64,000 bases of DNA from Hymenopellis radicata. Taxonomy: Eukaryota > Basidiomycota > Agaricomycetes > Agaricales > Physalacriaceae. Made by a program: the position numbers and the translations under genes. Of the stretch, positions 21,290 through 32,568 are shown one piece after another. The notes under the pieces were generated by a model. It was not told the DNA's origin and searched no databases. It worked only from the letters and a program-made list of their open reading frames with translations. The stretch lies in contig JADNRX010000122.1 in NCBI GenBank assembly GCA_015501595.1, positions 62,001 to 126,000 on the forward strand, read 5' to 3'. Each line of letters starts with the position of its first letter. Position 1 is the first letter of the stretch.

Positions 21290-23604
21290 TCAGAGCGGTG
21301 TGATATGCAACGGCATCTGAACGCCATCGGCCTCCTTTCCCCGCACAAGCGGCATCATCGTCCCTCCTGCTCGTCTGATCTGCGTACCGTCGTCCGGTAA
21401 CGCGAACTTGAAGTTCTCGACCAACTCTGTTAAGATTATCTGCATCTCGATGACGCTTATGAGAATTCGTCTTAATCAGTTTGCAAAAAATATCGGTGGA
21501 GGTGTGGACTCACGCGAATCGCCACCCGATACAGCCTCGAACCCCGGCACCTGTTAATAAGGATTTGAACACGAACGACAACGCCAGGAATATTAGAACA
21601 TACTGAAAGACAAGCTTCAATGCTCGACGTCAGTTGCGGATTCAACTTGCATGACTCTATTCAAGACTCACAGGTTTGCGTATACACCAACAGGAATCTT
21701 GTCGCCGGTGTGTGTGACTGTCTGCAGAAAACGCTCTGGGTTCCACCGGTCAGCATCGTTACCCCAAACGGCGGGGTTCCTAAATTGTTCTTTGTCAGAT
21801 GACAGATCAGAAGAGGAAAGGCGACGACTACCTGTTGTAGTATGGAATCGAAATCTGAATTGGCTGCCCTTTCTTGATAAAAAGTTCAGTCATTTTAACA
21901 CCTGTCTTGGTTACCACGGGTTCCGACAGAGGGATTGTGTCGTCTTGTTGGGCCTCTCTGGAGATAACGTTGGCAACAGGGTGAAAGCGCAATCCTTCCT
22001 GTATGATCTTGAGTATCACTGACGAGAAAGGAGCTTCATAGAAGCCCACTTTGATGACCGCGTTCATGAACGACATGGTATCGTAGTCTTGGGGTGAGAG
22101 CTCATATCCGTCCCCGTATCGATGCCGAATTTCTGATATTTCGCGCCGAATCCGGTCCTGGTGTTCGGGATATCGACTGAGCTCATAAAGAGTCCACGCT
22201 AGAGCCGATGCGGAGGTTTCATGCCCACCGAGTATCATCGTCCTGCCATGCATCAGATTTCATTACACATGTTCAACGGTCAAATACTCACGACATTTGG
22301 GACAATACCTCATCCTCGCTGAGTCTGCGTTTTTCATCCTGCTCCATATTGGCACGAACTACGGCCGCCATGAGAGAGCACTGATGATGCAATGACTACA
22401 CGACTTACCAAGGATGGTCAGAATGTCTTTCCTCTGCATCGACTTCGGATCGTCACGGTCCAATGATTCTTGTGCTTGATTAGTATCTAAAACTTGACGT
22501 GCGATCTGTTTGGACAGGTCTTGGAACCTGAGGAACCGCAACGCTTGCTTCCCAGGAACGTAGACGAGGTCCATGAACCACCAAGGGAGACGTCGCCACA
22601 TGAATCGATGGATAATATCCTTGATTGGACGACGTATAGATTCGGCACTGTGCCACTGTAGTTAACATAAAAGGTTTCAGTGAAGATCGAAAAACTTACA
22701 AGAGGTGCTTCAATTGGTTCGCCAACTCGTTGGTTTCTTCATCAAGGGCACCGAACTTGTACCCAAAAGCAGCTGCGAAGCCTTGAGTCGGAGGACTCCA
22801 AAACATGACATTCTGATTAAAGACGCACTTTCGCCAAGGGCATCTAGAGTCACTCTGCTAAGCCACAGATGAATGTTCACGATCTGTCCTCCCTCTCTCG
22901 ATGCGCCTTGAAGTCGGACAGTGAACTGTGGAATAGGAACTTAGCTTTCTCCGAAAGAATGGTAATCAGTAATATACACACCTTTTTGGACAAACTCTGA
23001 AAAATAGACGAAAAGGTCCTTAACTGGGTTGCAGAGAATGCAGGATTTAGGACTTTGCGTTGGCGTTGGTGGGTGGCGCCTAAATTTTACAACGCTGTTA
23101 GTCGTCAATGGAGAGCACTGAGTCGGTAAAAAAAACCTTCGGCTCCTGCAACGCCGTTTCCCAATAGCTCCGTGAGTGCATGGCGAGAATCGCCGGGTTT
23201 GGGATAACGATATCCAGAGGCGTGAAGGATATGCTGAATGGCCTTCGCGTCGGCCGTCATGAGTTTTTCCTCCTACAAACTACTCCAGAATTATACTTAT
23301 CGGCGCGAGAGGCACGTACACTTAAGCAGCCTTTCACCCTGAAGGTGGCGCCATATTCACGGAACCATGGAAATTCTAGGTCGCCGGCTTGGTCTTGCGC
23401 AGAAAGTACGCGTTCATGGCCTAAAAAAGAATAATGCGTGTCTGGGAAACGATGATGGGAAGACTTACCAAGGAGCCATGACGGAGAAGGGGGGCCCGGA
23501 ACCAGTGACACTGGAGATCTCCTACGCCAGAACCTCTCGAATAACAGCACCAAGGCTATGACGAGAGCCGCGCCGATGGCAGAAGGTGAAAGATGAGAAT
23601 GCAT
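21290..23604 (-). CDS. Cytochrome P450 monooxygenase (microsomal class II)
   Basis: Multi-exon gene starting at ATG 23604. An N-terminal membrane anchor (SAIGAALVIALVLLFERFW) is followed by the Pro-rich hinge (VPGPPSPSWLLG). The I-helix region reads GGHETSASALAWTLYELS (oxygen-binding; about 22150-22230). The K-helix ExxR is in QEGLRFHPV, and the PERF-like region is VWGNDADRWNPERFL (about 21735-21780). The haem loop with the cysteine ligand is GVRGCIGWRFA (about 21516-21548). The end is VQMPLHITPL and TGA at 21290. The protein sits on the ER and uses a P450 reductase; the substrate is unknown. The usual Phe at the start of the haem loop could not be placed: the splice junctions around 21549-21610 leave either a stop or a Gly there, so this part is uncertain or damaged. 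No obvious partner biosynthetic genes adjoin it. Confidence 0.82.
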
Positions 23605-24413
23605 TGAAACAGTACCCCAACCAGCGCTTCAACTGCCCTTTTATATGGTAAATGCCTTCCAGGTTTCGCTTGGCATGGGAAACCTACCGTATCTATTGAC
23701 GTCGTCTCATGACTAAACTGTAAGACGGATGGGAACCGATGAGTCAAAATCATCGTCCTAATCTATAATCGCCCAGTAAGTTGGGTGGCATTGGATGAGC
23801 GAAGACATACCGATGATGAAAGTATATTGGGCGGGAAGAATTACTGCGTGGCCATAGTACTCTATACTAAAATGGGTACCATGAACTCTGCAGGTATGAA
23901 CTTTAGGAAGGGCTTGGATCTGCTGGTGAAGTCGTCCTGGAACGCTCCGCCGGAGGTGGACGATGATTATGATCTGCTACATAATTTTCACTGACATGGT
24001 TGTGACTCCCAAGTCCGCCGGATCTGAGTTGTGAGTAGATGCTGGTACTGTACCTTTCCTCGTAGCTTTGGTATCAGAGAACCAGAAGCGAACTGTGTAA
24101 TACAACTCGGCTGAGCAGGCTCTGAATCGGAGTTTGAAACGGCGGGGCGGCAGAGAGTGGATCGGTCGGTCATGGGTTAGGGTTACCAAAACACGTGCTT
24201 GCACATGTGCTGCACAGTGCACAGATCAGCATTGCGATTTAGAATCGCGATTACCACCACGAGCCCGTCCCAATTGTGACCTCTATCGTGCACACGACAC
24301 CCACAATACCACGGACGTGTCAAGTTTGCAAGTCAGCAACAAGGTTGACTGAAACGTACGTCTTCTTGTTTAAGTGGCAGAAGAATCACCATTTTTCACT
24401 GTACTAACAAGCT
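23605..24413. other. Intergenic between divergent genes
   Basis: Promoter region shared by the P450 (-) and F-box (+) genes. From about 24270 it is part of the inverted duplication matched at 36260 and below. The only open frame (23785-23994, 69 codons) resembles nothing I know. Confidence 0.45.
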
Positions 24414-25975
24414 ATGCAGAGTCGTTTCTATATGGCGGGTTATTCTCGTGAGCCGGGGCTTGAAACCGCTCTTCAGTACAGCGTCTCGTCGTTTTTACCG
24501 CCTGCTGGTACCAATCGGTGTCCAAGCGATGCCGAAGAACAGTCCATCCGCTCCGCCATTGAAAACGCATGCATCATTCGCGACCAATATCGCGCCGAAG
24601 CAGCTCAATTGCGGGCCAAATTGGCTGAGGCTGAGGCAAACGTTGCCCAGATAGAAGGCTACATTTTGGCCCATCGAGCAGCGATTTCTGTTTTTCGCCG
24701 TCTTCCCATTGAAGTCCTCATAGTTATCTTCCAATCTACTCTTGACGTCGAAGTGTGTCCGGGCGGCCCTCTAGGGTACGATATAACGTCGCTCCACGAA
24801 GGCCCTGGAAATTGTCGCGCGTCTGCCATTATTGGAGGGAGATTGTTGTCAACTGTCCAGCCCTCTGGTCATCATTTCGTATAATCACCATGCCTTCCAG
24901 ATTGGAGAATGTCTTTGCCGCTCTCGATCGAACTGAGAACCATTTGCTGACGTTTAACCTCAACGTGTCGCGTGGTCGTCGAGTGGTTCGGTGGTTGTCG
25001 AAGAATTCCCATCGATGGGAGAACGCTTCAATTTCATTGCGACCGTTCTTCCGGGAAGAGCTCCTTGGCGTTGAGCGAAAACTTGGGGCTCTGCGGCGTC
25101 TCCGCATCATTTCTCACAGCAACGATGCTCTCCGTTGCTGCCATAATGTCTTTTCTGTTGCATCCCAGCTGAAAGAGGTCACTCTGACTCACGGTGGACA
25201 CTTGGATGATGTATTCAAACTTCCTTGGTCTCGAATCTCAACCCTCAGTGTCAAAGCCACCTCCATCAGTTGCTCGTTCTTGCAAGCCCTCGGCGCCAGC
25301 GCCGTGTCTCTTGAACGGCTGGAGCTGTCCTGCCAATCATTCCAAAACCCTCAAAACCCTCCCTTTTGTATTCGGGGCTTTCTTCGTTTGCGTTCTCTCA
25401 CAATTAATAACGCCAACGTCCTTAGAATTCTCCGCCTTCACGCTCTCGAAATGCTGGTTTGCAAAAACCCATGCGATTCGAATCACTTTTCCCAATACAT
25501 CTCCGCCCAGGTGGAAAACAAGGACTTGTTCTTGACGTCTCTTCACACACTCCATATGTTTGATGAGACCAGCACTCCAGCCAATATGCTTGTCATATTG
25601 CGAGCAGCTCCACAACTTCAGGATCTGGAAATACATGTCCGGCAAGAGGCTAGCGGGTGCTTCCTTGCATCCCTGCTCCGTCCCCTTACCGATAAACCTC
25701 TGTTGGTTCCCCATCTACGTCGTTTCTCCTTTACGGAAGGAGATTCCCGTAATATGTCCTACCAACCTTGGACGGAGCTCATTGACATGGTGGAAGCGAG
25801 GAGGACCGGATCGCAGGGCGCCGTTCTGCACACTTTGGAGCTGATGCTCGTTGATTGTCTGCCACTCGCACCATTGCCTCCTTTAGACGCTTGGGACCTC
25901 TACCGTCTCCGGTGTTTTGAAAAAGATGTTTTCCTTATGCCCCCCTCCCGTGAATAGCAATCTGAAGGATACAAC
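24270..25975. repeat. Inverted duplication, left arm (F-box gene)
   Basis: Matches the reverse complement of 34915-36260, from the gtgacctctatcgtgcacac segment upstream of the F-box gene to just past its stop (gtgaatagcaatc(t/c)gaagg). Identity by eye is above 90% where the arms align, with large deletions in the right arm. The arms bracket about 8.9 kb. Confidence 0.85.
24414..25957 (+). CDS. F-box protein with leucine-rich C-terminus (one frame break)
   Basis: Starts at ATG 24414 (MQSRFYMAGYSREPG). A coiled-coil-like helix (RAEAAQLRAKLAEAEANVAQIEGYI) precedes the F-box: RRLPIEVLIVIFQSTLDV, then after a frame change PRRPWKLSRVCHYWREIVVNCPALWSSF. About 350 residues of irregular leucine-rich sequence follow, ending MPPSRE. 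This coiled coil plus F-box layout is the commonest Agaricomycete F-box type, expected to feed an SCF ubiquitin ligase. The first frame runs to 24884 but the second, without an ATG, takes over between 24740 and 24775; one extra G in the GGG run at 24761-24763 joins them. The downstream frame is open for about 390 codons and well kept, so the gene may be intact apart from a sequencing error. Confidence 0.7.
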
Positions 25976-26204
25976 TACACTACTCGCATATCATTGCTAG
26001 CAAAGGTTGTTAAAGTATCGTCATCGTATATTGGAACGTAAAGACAGTCTACTACAATGGTACCAGAAGTGCATCGTACAAACTACAATGGATACACTTC
26101 ATCTTATTATTCATGGTGAAGTACGATACTCTAGGAATTTGGTCGCCGTGCTGATTTTGGAGTAGCGGTCTCTCTTCAAAAGTCACTACTCCCGTTGTGA
26201 AGCA

Positions 26205-28562
26205 TCATGAAACCGGCTTATTCTCCAGCACTTGCCGAGAGAAGGTGCTATGTGCGCGTATCGACGGCCCGTAGAAAAATAGGATCTGGATGACGTGTCA
26301 GTCCCATCACTACATACAGAAGAGAATGACCCACGAATGGAATAGGAATCATGAGAGTCGCTATACACGCGAGCAGAGTACCTGCCCATGTGAAACCGAG
26401 TTTCTCGAACATTTGAGTCGTGAACAGTGGGAACGCCATAGCAGCGAGATTTCCTGAATAACTCGTCGTGAGTATTGAGAACTGATAGTGGGCCGGAGAC
26501 ACGTACTGCATAGACTTTGCCCGGCCAATGCGGAGGATGCAAACGGTCCATACCTGCCGACATGTTCAAGTTAAGGGTTTACAAGGAGCGGCGCCATAAC
26601 TTACGCGTCAGCCAGATAGGTGAAGACGGCGAGATAGATTATATACGTCGCCCAAATGAGTAACTGTCAAGGTTACATCAGTACTTCCGGGGAAGAGTAG
26701 TACAATGGCGCGATGAACTAACCGTGATGCCGATGACAGGAACAATCCAGTGAACATATGAGAAGGATGACCACGCGTAGATAAACATTCCCGCTGGTAG
26801 TAAGACAGCAGCGAAGCATGCGCCGTAAAGTCGCGCTTCTGGCCCACGTTTCTCAATGTTGGCTCTAATCGTACGAGTGAGCTGATAATGTTCTGAAAGA
26901 CCGCAAGTAGAGGACGTACTGGTACAAACGTTCTTGGTAAGAGTTCGATATGTAACCTAGGCCACTTCCCACACTATGGAAGGCGTCAATCAAACGGCCT
27001 AGAAGAAGCGAAACATAGCGTACATCATGGCTGCAAATACAGTCCCAATTTGCCCTACATTGAAACCATGAAGAACTTCGAACGTGAGAGGGATCGATCT
27101 ACGAGTATCATCAGCCACATGTCTGATGCAAAACGAATGTCTTCACTCAATCAAGGCGTATGTTACGCCCCATGCAAAGCCAATCCAAAGCTAAGGTATC
27201 AATCAGCTGCGAAAAGAGCATGATTTCCAAAATCCGTACGCTGAAACTTGATACAATAGGTTCCGTTACCAAGAGGTCTAAAGGTGAGCCGGAACGTAAG
27301 CAATCAGTTGCTCGGAATCAACAACTCGACATACGGATTGGGCGAGTGCACGATATAAATATCATGGTACGCATGCTGAGCCGCTCATCTTCGACGCGCG
27401 CACGATACCGCTTGTTCCCGGTCTCGGCGCGCATCTTCTGAGCGATCCTGCGCAGCAAAATCGACGATCGCGTCTCCTTCATTACCAGAGGGAGCAGCAG
27501 GATGTACAGTCCACACAACCTAAACGCACGAGAACGTCAGTAAATCCATAAGACGTCAGATACACGTCAATGAACCAACATCATGAGAACCCATTCAATC
27601 CATTTCCACTCCAATTTCGGATTCATTTCTATCCAACCCCTATAACTGGACCAAAACCTGTCCCCCCAAGAGCCGCAATCGCGAAGATGGACATTGGGAG
27701 ACCGCGTCTATCAGAAATCAGATGGGAGCTCAAACAGACTCATGACCGATGCTTACTGTTGGGGAATCCAAATGTCCGCAATCGTGCCGCCAACCATAGT
27801 GGCCCAAGTTGAGCCGAAGGCGCCTTGTAGAAAACGCCCGACCAAAACAGCGTGAATGTTTGGCGCTCTAAATAAAGCTCAGGTAACAGATATCAGTGCG
27901 CGAAAGGAGAAGCGTACAAAGCAATTAGAATGTACGTGAGGAAGAAGCCTCCAGCGGAGACAATATACAACGGCTGACGTCCGAACTCTTCGCTAAATGA
28001 AGCCGTGAAGAGTGGGACAACGCCAAAGCCCAAGGTGAACGTGCTGAGCCCTATAGCAGCGCGGAAACGCGTGCAATGCAGTTCATCGCACATCGACTCG
28101 AATCCCATGCTGTAACCCGCTGCCGTCGATGCTATGATCGAAATTAGATAGTTCCTGGCAATGAATGAAGCGCATACCTGCGAGGAGCGTGGAGAACGAT
28201 GACAACCAAGTTATTGCCCATTTACGCGCAGGCGAGAAGTTGATGGGATTGCGTCGATCGCCTTGGTCGAATTCGATCTACAAGAAAGAAACTGTTAGGA
28301 ATGGAGTAACAGAACGACGTCGACTTCTCACGTATAACGGTTCATCGACCACGGTGTCATCCTCGTCTATAGAGTTTCCCTCCTTCTCAGTCTGACGGCT
28401 GACCGGCTCGTCGGCAGCGCGTCTGCTTGAGAGGCTGAGGCGAGGGTCCAGGTCGCTGCTGTCGACCAGCTGGTCCCCAGTCTTGATGACCAGACCATCC
28501 ATGTCCACGGGAGTATCATTACCCCGGCCGCCTCGTTTCTCGACGTCGATTGAGCTATCCAT
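26205..28562 (-). CDS. MFS multidrug/polyamine-type transporter (DHA1)
   Basis: Starts at ATG 28562 with a long hydrophilic, acidic N-terminus (MDSSIDVEKRGGRGND... about 90 residues). Then come RRNPINFSPARKW (the usual NP-x-N-W-like motif before helix 1 in Tpo/Flu1-type exporters), STFTLGFGVVPLFTASFSEEFGRQPLY (helix 2 and motif A: EEFGRQP), VGRFLQGAFGSTWATMVGGTIADIW, and GTGFGPVIGGWIE (motif C of antiporters). The last exon ends FFYGPSIRAHSTFSRQVLENKPVS and TGA at 26205. About ten short introns. The family exports drugs, polyamines or metabolites across the plasma membrane by proton antiport. The gene lies inside the block bounded by the inverted F-box arms. The substrate is unknown. Confidence 0.8.
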
Positions 28563-29115
28563 GTCAAGCTGAGGTGTTGGAGCTGCACTTCAGATATCGA
28601 AGCTGGGTTTTATAGACAGGATGCCGGGGACCTTGCGGTTGACTCATTCGCTAAAGGCAAGAGCTTACTGAGGGTGGGTCATTGTAATTGATTGAATTTT
28701 GGCTGGAAGGATGAAAGTTGATGCATGGTCGGCCGAAGCGGCACGCTAACACCGACGGAAACAGAGACATTCAAACATTCACATTTCAGCGGACGGAGAA
28801 CCGCCAAAGTGAACTCTTTTAAACATTCATAAGCTGCTTTTAAAGATATCTCTTGCACAGTACCTTCACGATGCCGGCCAAGACCGATTTTTGTGTAGTA
28901 TTTTCGGTGACCCACTTTGTAGCGAAGTATAAGAAACGAGGCATCGATATTAGACTATTAAAAGGCGCGTAAACGTGCCTCTCGAACTGCCCGAGACACC
29001 TGCTATATCCAGAGACGCGTGGTCCGTTGGTTGGCGTACAAACCCCACGAATTGTCCAAGTAAGGACATCCACGCGTCCCGATCAGGTCGCAGAGAATCA
29101 AACGTAAACAAACCG
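28563..29115. other. Intergenic between divergent genes
   Basis: Shared upstream region of the MFS gene (-) and the flavin-reductase-like gene (+). The plus frame is open from about 28975 but begins with GTG, so this part is taken as 5' leader. No clear element recognised. Confidence 0.4.
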
Positions 29116-29772
29116 ATGTTGACCTGCAGACCGCTTCGGCATGTAACCGCTCGTCGCCTCTGTCGCGGGATATCGACCCAAGAGAAAGTGAAAAATGACT
29201 TTCGCAATCTTTTGCGCCACAGCGCGCAACCAGTGGCCGTCGTGACGTCGCTCATGCGATCCACCAAGTCCGACCACCTCTACCACGGTGCAACGCTGTC
29301 TTCCTTTACATCCATCGCTATGGAGCCCCACCCTCTCGTCGCCTTCTCCCTTCGCATCCCTTCCAGAATGTCCCACTCTCTCAAAGCGATCCCGACGGGT
29401 CCAGGGGCCCATATGGTCGTCAATATCCTCTCTGCAGACCAAGCAGAAACTGCCATCGCGTTCTCGCGTCCCGATCAATATCCGGACCCGTTTTCGGACG
29501 CGTCCTTCTCTCTTAGCGAAGACAGGATACCGATTTTGGACGGTGCCTTGGGTGCACTTTCGTGTGTGCTTGTGTCGCGTGCTATACCACTACACGATCT
29601 GGCGTATTTGGAATCGGGGGGAAGAGGTAGCGTGGAGGCGGGACCAGACCTTACGTCCGAGTTATACCTTGCACGAGTCACTAATGTTGAAAAGGCGGTG
29701 GAAGTACCAGGAAGCCGGAGAACGCCATTGTTGTATCTTAATAGACAGTATACAACATCCCTAGAACCGTAG
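29116..29772 (+). CDS. Flavin reductase-like FMN-binding split-barrel protein, probably mitochondrial
   Basis: Single exon of 218 codons. The first ATG in the frame that makes sense is 29116, giving MLTCRPLRHVTARRLCRGIST, an Arg-rich acid-free leader typical of mitochondrial import; the open frame extends upstream to 28975 but only with a GTG. The body has the flavin-reductase-like layout: FRNLLRHSAQPVAVVTSLM (first strand), HGATLSSFTSIAMEPHPLVAFSLR (the SSF-S-x-x-P-L motif that holds FMN), VNILSADQAETAIAFSR, and GALGALSCVLVSRAIPLHDL followed by an acidic Glu/Asp-rich loop and YLNRQYTT. The family uses NAD(P)H to reduce FMN or works as an oxidoreductase; the exact reaction is not readable. 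It is convergent with the MYND gene, 172 bp apart. Confidence 0.8.
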   Translation: MLTCRPLRHVTARRLCRGISTQEKVKNDFRNLLRHSAQPVAVVTSLMRSTKSDHLYHGATLSSFTSIAMEPHPLVAFSLRIPSRMSHSLKAIPTGPGAHMVVNILSADQAETAIAFSRPDQYPDPFSDASFSLSEDRIPILDGALGALSCVLVSRAIPLHDLAYLESGGRGSVEAGPDLTSELYLARVTNVEKAVEVPGSRRTPLLYLNRQYTTSLEP

Positions 29773-29944
29773 ATAAAGAATAATATGCATGTCTGCACTG
29801 CTCCTCTGTAGGGCATGCAACAATGTCGTGCAATGCAAGTATACTTGCGCCACGTGTAAGAACCATAGCCATGAAAACTCCGTGTCCCAGCATCTAGTAA
29901 TCCGTGTAATTATGTACATATATCCTTAACGTTGCCATGAGCGC

Positions 29945-32181
29945 CTATTCCTCTTCCGCATGTTCAAATTCCATGAACCGCACTAACAAATTTGCGCCAC
30001 CCAACGTGACTGGGCTAAAATCAGCACTATGCGGATCACGAAGTTTCTTGATAACTCACATAGACGGTAAAACTCATCCTTGGTCAGATCAGGAAGCCGC
30101 TGATGAGCCGTTCCGATAGGAACTCCGAAACGCTGTTGTAAAATGCTTGTTTAAAAATGGAGAATACGTTTACGACACAACCTACCTTTGGATGAATATT
30201 ATGAACGTGCCGCATCCTCAATCCCAAATTCTCCATAGTGGGGTACACTTCTCTTTCGCGCAGATAACGGTGGAACGCCGTTTCATTATCATAGAACGCA
30301 TCCAAAGACTCGACAAGATGAAGCAAGACAGGCGACTGTAGTCCCTGACTGAACATCTCATGAAAGTTAGTTTGCTGGGCCACATTTAGCCCGACACCTA
30401 GAGCACCATGAATATTAATAAACGCACCAGCCCTGGCATATTATAGCACTTCTTCATAAGCCACTCCACCGTCCTCGGATGCGCCTGTGCAGACGCATCC
30501 GGCCTATTCATATGCCAGCTCCTCGAGTGCATCAGGATCGCCGCACACGGGTTCCCTTTCCTCAACAAGGGGCCCCAGTCCGCCAAACACGCCTTCACGC
30601 CTACCCCGTCGACCAAGTGGCTCGCATCCACGCGGTCAAAGCACGGTCCATTAAACGCCGGAAGCAAGCCCGCAAAGATGCCTTTTGAGAGGATCTTCGC
30701 GTCGTATTGTGTTAAATGCAGGTGGATGTTGAATTCCTTCATGCGTTTGGCGAACTCCCGGAGCTGGTCTTTGACGTGGAAGAAGAGACAGCCGAAGACG
30801 TCGGCAAAGTCGATGGAGTGGCGTGCGCCAGAGTCCAGTACTGCCGACATATCCCAGCCACATAGAGGAGAGGTGTTTCCGGGAATCCATTGACCACGAG
30901 ATGTGAAGAGAAATCTGGAGATGAGGTCAGTTTACTAAATGACACGCAAAGGCAAAGCATATGTTCTACCTGTTCGGCTGCGTGAAAGTACTGATGTTGT
31001 GAGAGAACGGCACGAGGATGCCCGTGTCTCTGTAGCGCTTGAAAGCCAAGCGATGAGCAGGTACGAGCTTCGACAACAATCTGTCATGATCATCTGAATT
31101 CGCAGCTTCATTATAGGTCCTCCGCATCGACGTGATAGCTGTCGCCAGATCGAACGTCGACTGGAACATTTCCAAAGGCTGCTTCATCCCAGCCGTCGTC
31201 TGCATCGAGTAGATCTTCCCCGGCCCACGGGTGCAGAGCGCAACGCGATACGACATGTCGCCCTCAGATCGGTAGCCATACACATAATCGATGCACCGCT
31301 GGAGATAGGACGCGTTCGCTTGTGGAAGCGCAGCGGAGTACATGAGGTGCGTCGCGAGTTCTGCAGCTTCGTCGATTGAGGGCCAGCCCCGAGAAGAGCA
31401 AAGAGGATGAGGAGGTTGCGGTTAACGACGACTGGGTCGATGTCGTTCATGAGGACGTCGCATTTGCCGCGGTAATCCTTGGGGAGGTTGTTCACGGTCT
31501 GGATGAGGTTGCGAATGTCGCCAGAAGCTGGGAGAAGAAAGGTTGAGTGGACTACGCGCAATGTTCCAGATGTATGCAATTACCTGCAAGGCAGATCTTA
31601 AAATCCATATCCTGGGTATCGGGGCCTTCATTGCTGTCCAGGCGGAGGACGTCTATGGCTGGCATGTCACCCCAGAGATAATGTGTAGATACGTCCTTTG
31701 GACGGAACATTGGGATACGTTTCTCGACGACCCATGCTGGTTGCCAATCATCTTTGGTATACGAATGTGTACACGCCCGGCGATGTCTTTGCCAGTGAAG
31801 TTTCTGGCACCTTTCGGAGCAGTACTTTGAAATACATTGAGTTACAAGCACAACCGATTATTGGGCTTGCATCTTACTTTGACCAGATAACACTAGATAG
31901 GATGAAGATCAATGCCTATTCGGTATGAAGAGCCAAATCAAAGCACGTACGGCAGGGCACGCTTTTATTCCTGGTAGAGTACATACCTTGTAGCCCTGAT
32001 TCGCACAGATGGGACCAGAGATCGTGCCGCCATTAACATCGGATCCCAATCCAAAGGACATAAGACTCTCGAGGGAGACAAGCCTCGAGCGGGGGGGAAC
32101 AGCATTGTCTGAGCTCAAGTCGAAGGCCGGGGAAGTCGGCCTCAGACGATCTATCATAGATTTGGCGCGGTGCATCGTCAT
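29945..32181 (-). CDS. MYND-type zinc finger protein with DUF4470-like domain
   Basis: Starts at ATG 32181 (MTMHRAKSMIDRLRP). Exon 1 ends CANQGYK, then after an intron QCISKYCSERCQKLHWQRHRRAC supplies the rest of a MYND finger (YC-x3-C-x6-H-x3-C), a protein-interaction zinc fold. ASGDIRNLIQTVNNLP...VLMNDIDPVVVNRNLLILFALL follows, the hallmark of the DUF4470 domain found with MYND fingers in fungi, then HLMYSAALPQANASYLQRCIDYVY and about 300 residues including YSMQTTAGMKQPLEMF and KGIFAGLLPAFNGPCFDRVDASHLVDG. The end near 29945 (VRFMEFEHAEEE) is less certain. Frame breaks of one missing base occur at the finger (about 31840), at GGG 31380-31382 and at CCC 30431-30433; each is bridged by conserved residues, so a sequencing cause is likely. 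The function of the domain is not known. Confidence 0.7.
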
Positions 32182-32568
32182 TTGGCTGCCAGAGAAATAA
32201 AGATAGTGGGGATGAAAGAGAGAAACGAGGCGCTCAAAGCATGGCGTCTGCTTAGAACGCCCGCGGGGAACGTGTTGAGGTAGGAGAAGACATGTATTAC
32301 GTTTACGGTCGCCACACCGAAGCCCGATGAATTGAAGTTGAAAGTTTATCGGGTCGCGGTTACAGGCCACTTTCGATGAAGGTCAAGAACTGGTCAAGAA
32401 CCAACGCGTCGCTGGAACAGGAACCTTCCTAAAACAGACTGACCGAATCGGGAAGGCTCCTAAAATAGCCGCACACCATCTCATGTTTGCCGATTGCCGT
32501 CGGGCATCACTGTCGCCGTCTTTAACGACATGACATGCTATGATTCAGGATAGTCGTTCACAGCAACA
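32182..32568. other. Intergenic between divergent genes
   Basis: Shared upstream region of the MYND gene (-) and the APP1-like gene (+). No recognisable element. Confidence 0.4.

Noticed and set aside
15705..23604. P450, TBC gene and transporters as a secondary-metabolite cluster
   Set aside because: No core biosynthetic enzyme (polyketide synthase, peptide synthetase, terpene synthase) is present in the window.
24753..24774. GT...AG interval (gtgtgt...ctag) that could pass as an intron restoring the F-box frame
   Set aside because: At 22 nt it is far shorter than all other introns here (45 nt or more); a missing G in the GGG run explains the break in the same way as elsewhere.
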